Below, piece after piece: positions 60,185 through 64,000 of a stretch of 64,000 bases of DNA. Under the pieces are notes generated by a model. The model saw only the letters and a program-made list of their open reading frames with translations. It searched no databases and was not told where the DNA came from. The translations under genes and the position numbers were made by a program. Numbering within the stretch: the stretch's first letter is position 1; every line of letters begins with the position of its first letter. Source of the stretch: Chamaea fasciata (Eukaryota; Chordata; Aves; Passeriformes; Sylviidae); contig JARCOQ010000065.1 of assembly GCA_029207755.1 (NCBI GenBank), positions 581,501 to 645,500 on the forward strand, given 5' to 3'.

Positions 60185-61845
60185 TGAAGTTGCATGAAAA
60201 GTTCACTCAGTCGGGGGTTGTTAACTTCTTTGAGACTTGCGTCTTTAATTCTGGAGACAACTCCCACTACATAAAGTGAGTCAGAAACTACATTAACAGG
60301 TTCTCGAAAGGTTTGAAAAGCCCATATAACTGCCAATAGTTCTAACGTCTGGAGATTGTCCTGTGGGCTTGCTGGAATCACATGATGATGCCACTGGCCT
60401 GCCTTGTTCCAAGTAGCTGCTGCTCGGCGGGAGCGCTTTCCTGCATCAGTAAAAACTGTAATTGCGTGTGGAATAGGTTGGTCTTCTCTCAAAGGTTTAG
60501 TAATTAATTGCCATTCTCCTAGCCAGTGCAATAATTTCGGTTTAAGAGGGCCTGTTGTAACAAAACTCGGTGCTTGTAGTAATGCCTCTGCCAATTCTGT
60601 GGAGTTGAGCAGAAACCAGTCCAGGGACGCTTTTTCCATAGGTAGATGTATCACACTAGGTTCCTTGCCACTTAGTTCTATTGTGCGTAATCGACCTTTC
60701 ATAATTAGCAAGGCAAGTTTTTCAATTTTTTGTGTAATTGTTTTTCTTTGCTGTAAGGGAGGGCTAATCCATTCCAGGACCCCCAAGTCCTCCATATTTC
60801 CTGGTCTCTCCCCCGTTTTCTTTTTCTGCGTAATGGCTCCTAGAAGGTGATCTTTGTTATTCCAAATAGTCAGTGAAACAGAAAGGGATGGATCGTATCT
60901 GGTGACAAAGCCATTGGCAACACACCACAAAATACTTTGAAGTGCACCGATTTGGTCTGCAGAAAGTACAACCGGAGCACAGGGGTCCGTGCCTTTTAAG
61001 AGGGGGCGCAACGCTTCTAGAAGGGTGTTAGGAATGCCAACTACAGGCTTAAGCCATTGGAGGTCTCCCAATAGTTTTTGTGCTTCATGCAAAGTGGACG
61101 GTGGAGCCTGGATGGTAAGTTTTTGCGGGCGTATTTGTCTCTGTGTAATTGTCCATCCCAAATACTTCCATGGTGCATGAGTTTGAATTTTTTCATCAGA
61201 AACCATAAGGCCATAATTTCTCAACATGGCAATGATGGATTGTACCTGTATGACTGTAAAAGGCGAGCTTTGGGCAAACAAAATATCATCCATGTAATGG
61301 TAAATAATTGTATCAGGCATCGCTTGTCTAACAGGTTGCAGGGCCGTGTCAACATATAGCTGACACAAGGTCGGCGAGTTCCGCATTTCTTGTGGCAAAA
61401 CTGTCCATTCAAAGCGCTTATCAGGTTCACCCCTATTAAGGGAAGGCAAGGTAAATGCAAACCTCTTAGTATCCTTTGGATGTAGGGGTATCGTAAAAAA
61501 GCAATCCTTCAAATCTATAACAAGAATAGGCCAATCCTGTGGTAGCATAGCTGGATTAGGGAGCCCTGGCTGTAGAGCTCCCATTGGCTCCATCTGCTGA
61601 TTGACTGCTCGCAAGTCCTGTAGCAGACGATAACTTCCTGATCTTTTCTTTATAACAAAAATAGGCGTATTCCATGGGCTAGTTGATGGGCAAAGATGTT
61701 TAAGCTGTAGTTGTTCTGCAACTAGGCGGTGTGCCTGCTCAAGATTTTCCCTTTTTAACGGCCACTGCTTAACTACCACGGGGTCATCAGAGGTCCAGGT
61801 CAATGGTAGAGGGAATGTCCAAGCAATGGCCATCACAATAAAGGG
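60163..61845 (-). pseudogene. pol: pol: reverse transcriptase and truncated RNase H
   Basis: The open frame extends from 61899 and enters from pro at the heptamer 61845-61839. It carries an RT domain: the fingers (WNTPIFVIKKRSGSYRLLQD), palm aspartate in VIDLKDCFF, and YMDD at about 61,300. The highly conserved glycine of the LPQG motif is glutamate here (about 61,388), which would be expected to harm activity. RNase H follows with DAG, an LELLAV helix glutamate and SDSLYV, three of the acidic positions. The frame ends at 60163, before the last RNase H histidine/aspartate motif, and integrase is missing. It is open but incomplete. Confidence 0.85.
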
Positions 61846-62636
61846 CGATCGGTAAGTACGTATCCCAATTGTGTCAGAACATCCCTTCCCAGGATGCAAT
61901 CGACCTCCGATGGCAGGGGTGTCAGCGAAAACACTGCTTTAGCTTGTTTGCCGTCGATCTCTACAGCAAGAATGGGGGATCGTTGTGCAAGCTTAATGCC
62001 ACCAATGCCAGAAACTGTGGTATTAGCCGGTAAAAGCGGCCACGTCTTTGGGTATTTAGCCGTATCAATAATACATGTATCCGCCCCTGTGTCCAACAAT
62101 GCCTTATGCAAAATGATCGTTTGTCCTTGGTAACATAAACAGCAGATCCTTTTGGGTCTTGTAGATAAATCTATGACAGGGAGAATGATACCTCCTGAGG
62201 AGCCAAGGCATTTTGTTCCACGCGGCTCATCAGATCGTGGTGGTATGTTCATAGTTAATTGCGGTAGAGGTATGAACTGGGCGATCCGTTGGCCTTTTGG
62301 AATGTTCACCGGCGGGAAAGGTGTAAGAGCTATAACAAAAATCTCTCCTTCAGCATCAGCGTCGATAACTCCAGGTTCTACCAGTAGGCCCAAAACAGAC
62401 CCAGACGATCGACCTAAAATGAGTCCTCCTGTGGGTTGTCCATTAATGAGAATAGGTCCAAAAATTCCGGTAGAAATCACATGTGGACTGCTGTTATATA
62501 GGGTAACTTTTACTGCTGCTGCCAGGTCCAATCCGAGGCTGCCGGAGGTTGCTGGCAAGAATTGCCCATCGATGGTGTGACTGGAACTATTTGTGTCCCG
62601 GCGCGGCCCAGTTTCGCGCTGGTCTTGGAGTTTCCC
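61833..62636 (-). CDS. pro: pro: dUTPase-protease, apparently intact frame
   Basis: Entered by -1 frameshift from gag at 62636-62630; the open frame itself extends back to 62750. The N-terminal half is a dUTPase: SLGLDLAAA (motif 1-like), LILGRSS (motif 2), PGVIDADAEGEI (motif 3) and KGQRIAQFI (motif 4). The C-terminal half is a retroviral aspartic protease with LLDTGADTCII and the flap-like ISGIGG-type segment, then ILGRDVL. A fused dUTPase-protease is typical of betaretroviruses. The frame ends at TGA 61835-61833, just after the pro-pol heptamer. No internal stop or frameshift was seen. Confidence 0.85.
   Translation of the reverse strand, partial: GKLQDQRETGPRRDTNSSSHTIDGQFLPATSGSLGLDLAAAVKVTLYNSSPHVISTGIFGPILINGQPTGGLILGRSSGSVLGLLVEPGVIDADAEGEIFVIALTPFPPVNIPKGQRIAQFIPLPQLTMNIPPRSDEPRGTKCLGSSGGIILPVIDLSTRPKRICCLCYQGQTIILHKALLDTGADTCIIDTAKYPKTWPLLPANTTVSGIGGIKLAQRSPILAVEIDGKQAKAVFSLTPLPSEVDCILGRDVLTQLGYVLTDRPLL
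61839..61845 (-). promoter_or_regulatory. Predicted -1 frameshift heptamer, pro to pol
   Basis: On the minus strand C CCT TTA fits X XXY YYZ in the pro frame and lies one codon before the pro stop. Shifting back one base enters the pol frame exactly. The downstream structure was not modelled. Confidence 0.75.
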
Positions 62637-64000
62637 GATCCAGATCGGCAAGCGGTGCTGTTGTGGGTATTGGATCGGCACTTGCCGCACCATACGCCCG
62701 TGGCGCCACATTCGCGGCGGATGTGTCCCGGCTTTCCGCAGCGGAAACACTTCATCCTCCCACCGGTATTGGGGCTTTGACGCGCTGTCGCCGCTTGGAG
62801 GGGTGCGAGGGCAGCTAAAATCTGAGTCTGAGCTGATACTGCTTGTTCTCTAAAAGCCTGAGCCTGCTGTTGTAACCCCTCACCTATCTTTTGCAGCGCT
62901 TCTACCACAAATACCTGAGTGCCGGAAGGCATGGCTGCCGCTTTATCTAACAAATCTTGAACATTCCAATTCCCAGGGGCTGAAGCTATGAGGGAACGAG
63001 TATTAGCATTCCCATTCTGCAAGATACATTGTTTAACTAGGGCATCTTGCATGTGCTCAGCAATGCCTGCTTTACTTAAAGCATCAATGATCTTGTCCAC
63101 AAAGGGGCCAAGAGGCTCCTCTCTCCCCTGTTTTATCCCCATATAAAGAGGAACACCTCCTGGAGCTCTAATTTTCTCCATAGCTCTTTTAGCTACCGCC
63201 ATGGCCTCTCTCAATTTATCAGGACCTAAGGTAGCTTGAGCCTCTACTCTATGAAGCGGTCCTTGACCCATAAGCTCGTCAATGGTAATGCCGAGTAAGG
63301 GGTCTCCTTGGGGACGAGGGAGTGCGGCACTTGCAGCCGCCTCTTCCCTCCATCGGGCTTCAAACAGTAGCCTTTGATGTGGGGTATAAATTAAACGAGA
63401 AAGACCTCTAACATCTGCGGGCAACAGGAGATTCGTATTAAAAAGGAATTCTAACATTTGTTTAGCGGGTTTGCTTGTGACCCCATAGCTCGCTACGGTA
63501 GATCGTAGTTGTGACAAAAGTTTCCAGTCTAAATTAGTAACCTCCGCCCGTTGCCCTCCCTGTGGGTTGTTGTGAAAGATAACTGGGAGGGCGAGGGGGG
63601 ACGAGATCTGCTCTTGAGCTGCCGCAGCCAGATCCGTATCTCCCTCCCGCCAGCCCTGATTTGCCAGTGCCGCCCATACCTCCCGTCTTTCTCGTGCCAT
63701 AGCCTCCGCGAGGTCCGATAAGGCTCCGGGGAACGGCTCCGTGGCAACAGGACAGGGAGGGGCATTCCTAGCCTCTGCATTCATGGGGGTAGGGGGTGAA
63801 GGCATTAGTGGAGCAGAGGGCTGTGGCGAGGGCTGAACGGTGGGTGTACTGGCCGGCTCTACAGAGTCAGATGACGGGAGGTCAACGGTTGCAAAGACCA
63901 GAGGGTTTGGAGCGGAAGGGTCATCCCCATAAGCCCTATTCCTAGTGTGCATTTCACGAGCATTATCGACAGCTTTCTTCTCCGCCTGACACATAAGCAA
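62510..64000 (-). CDS. gag: gag, 5' end beyond window, open frame
   Basis: 497 codons are open from the window edge. A proline/serine-rich stretch (about residues 30-95) precedes the capsid (from about 135), which includes LDWKLLSQLRSTVASYG and a major homology region IKQGREEPLGPFVDKI (about 285-305). Nucleocapsid has two zinc knuckles of form CX2CX4HX4C, at CFRCGKPGHIRREC and CGKCRSNTHNSTAC (about 417-450). The matrix domain lies outside the window. The frame overlaps pro and carries the frameshift heptamer at 62636-62630. No internal stop was seen. Confidence 0.88.
   Translation of the reverse strand: MLMCQAEKKAVDNAREMHTRNRAYGDDPSAPNPLVFATVDLPSSDSVEPASTPTVQPSPQPSAPLMPSPPTPMNAEARNAPPCPVATEPFPGALSDLAEAMARERREVWAALANQGWREGDTDLAAAAQEQISSPLALPVIFHNNPQGGQRAEVTNLDWKLLSQLRSTVASYGVTSKPAKQMLEFLFNTNLLLPADVRGLSRLIYTPHQRLLFEARWREEAAASAALPRPQGDPLLGITIDELMGQGPLHRVEAQATLGPDKLREAMAVAKRAMEKIRAPGGVPLYMGIKQGREEPLGPFVDKIIDALSKAGIAEHMQDALVKQCILQNGNANTRSLIASAPGNWNVQDLLDKAAAMPSGTQVFVVEALQKIGEGLQQQAQAFREQAVSAQTQILAALAPLQAATARQSPNTGGRMKCFRCGKPGHIRRECGATGVWCGKCRSNTHNSTACRSGSGNSKTSAKLGRAGTQIVPVTPSMGNSCQQPPAASDWTWQQQ
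62630..62636 (-). promoter_or_regulatory. Predicted -1 frameshift heptamer, gag to pro
   Basis: On the minus strand G GGA AAC in the gag frame fits X XXY YYZ. The same heptamer class is used at betaretroviral gag-pro junctions. The -1 shift leads directly into the open dUTPase-protease frame. Confidence 0.75.

Larger units (their letters stand above)
59613..64000 (-). mobile_element. Class II (betaretrovirus-like) endogenous retrovirus, 3' part, internally deleted
   Basis: On the minus strand the order is gag, dUTPase-protease, pol, a short env tail, polypurine tract and 3' LTR. Each gene is in the -1 frame relative to the one before, and a slippery heptamer is present at each overlap, as in betaretroviruses. 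The dUTPase domain in the pro frame and two CCHC knuckles in gag support class II. The end of RNase H, integrase and most of env are deleted. The 5' LTR and gag start lie beyond the window. The intact gag and pro frames suggest a fairly recent insertion. Confidence 0.92.

Overview
The window looks like bird nuclear DNA, most likely from a songbird. Three things point there: CR1 LINE 3' ends, class II and class III-like avian endogenous retroviruses, and copies of families that are expanded in passerines (PIM-like kinase, MROH/maestro HEAT-repeat protein, HSF-like DNA-binding protein). There are no bacterial features. The repeat load and broken gene copies would suit a repeat-rich chromosome such as W, but the sequence alone does not prove that.

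Layout. 0-7.4 kb: AT-rich sequence, a worn solo LTR (545-850), a well-preserved solo LTR with perfect 6-bp target duplications (3756-4166), a GC-rich heat-shock-factor-like gene copy stopped by an in-frame TAG (5569-6222), and an ~83-bp satellite array that switches orientation twice (6495-7380). 7.4-12.3 kb: no gene, apart from a faint RNase H-like remnant. 12,256-18,426: a complete but internally deleted provirus with two LTRs, a 5-bp target duplication and a primer site that best fits a serine tRNA. 18.4-31.4 kb: a gene desert. 31.5-32.4 kb: a CpG island holding two exons of a PIM-family kinase on the minus strand, cut off before the catalytic lobe. 36,111-36,512: a solo LTR. 36.5-46.1 kb: no gene recognised. 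46.15-47.54 kb: two possible 3' exons of an unidentified plus-strand gene.

48.2-53.4 kb holds the one convincing intact host gene, a compact MROH-family HEAT-repeat gene on the minus strand. I could follow 14 exons with consensus splice sites and a continuous frame of about 721 codons, ending near a poly(A) signal. A ~70-bp tandem repeat runs up to its start codon. CR1 3' ends lie at 48.0, 54.4 and 57.2 kb, and a ~13-16-bp minisatellite at 54,957-55,366.

59,613-64,000 is the 3' part of a minus-strand class II (betaretrovirus-like) provirus that runs off the window. Gag, the dUTPase-protease and most of pol are open and joined by two recognisable -1 frameshift heptamers. A deletion joins the RNase H region directly to the last part of env. 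Its LTR family is the same as the solo LTRs at 36.1 kb and probably 0.5 kb.

I found no CRISPR array, tRNA, rRNA or clear novel molecular system. The most unusual items are the orientation-switching satellite, the promoter-proximal repeat of the MROH gene, the orphan PIM exons and the two provirus deletion architectures.
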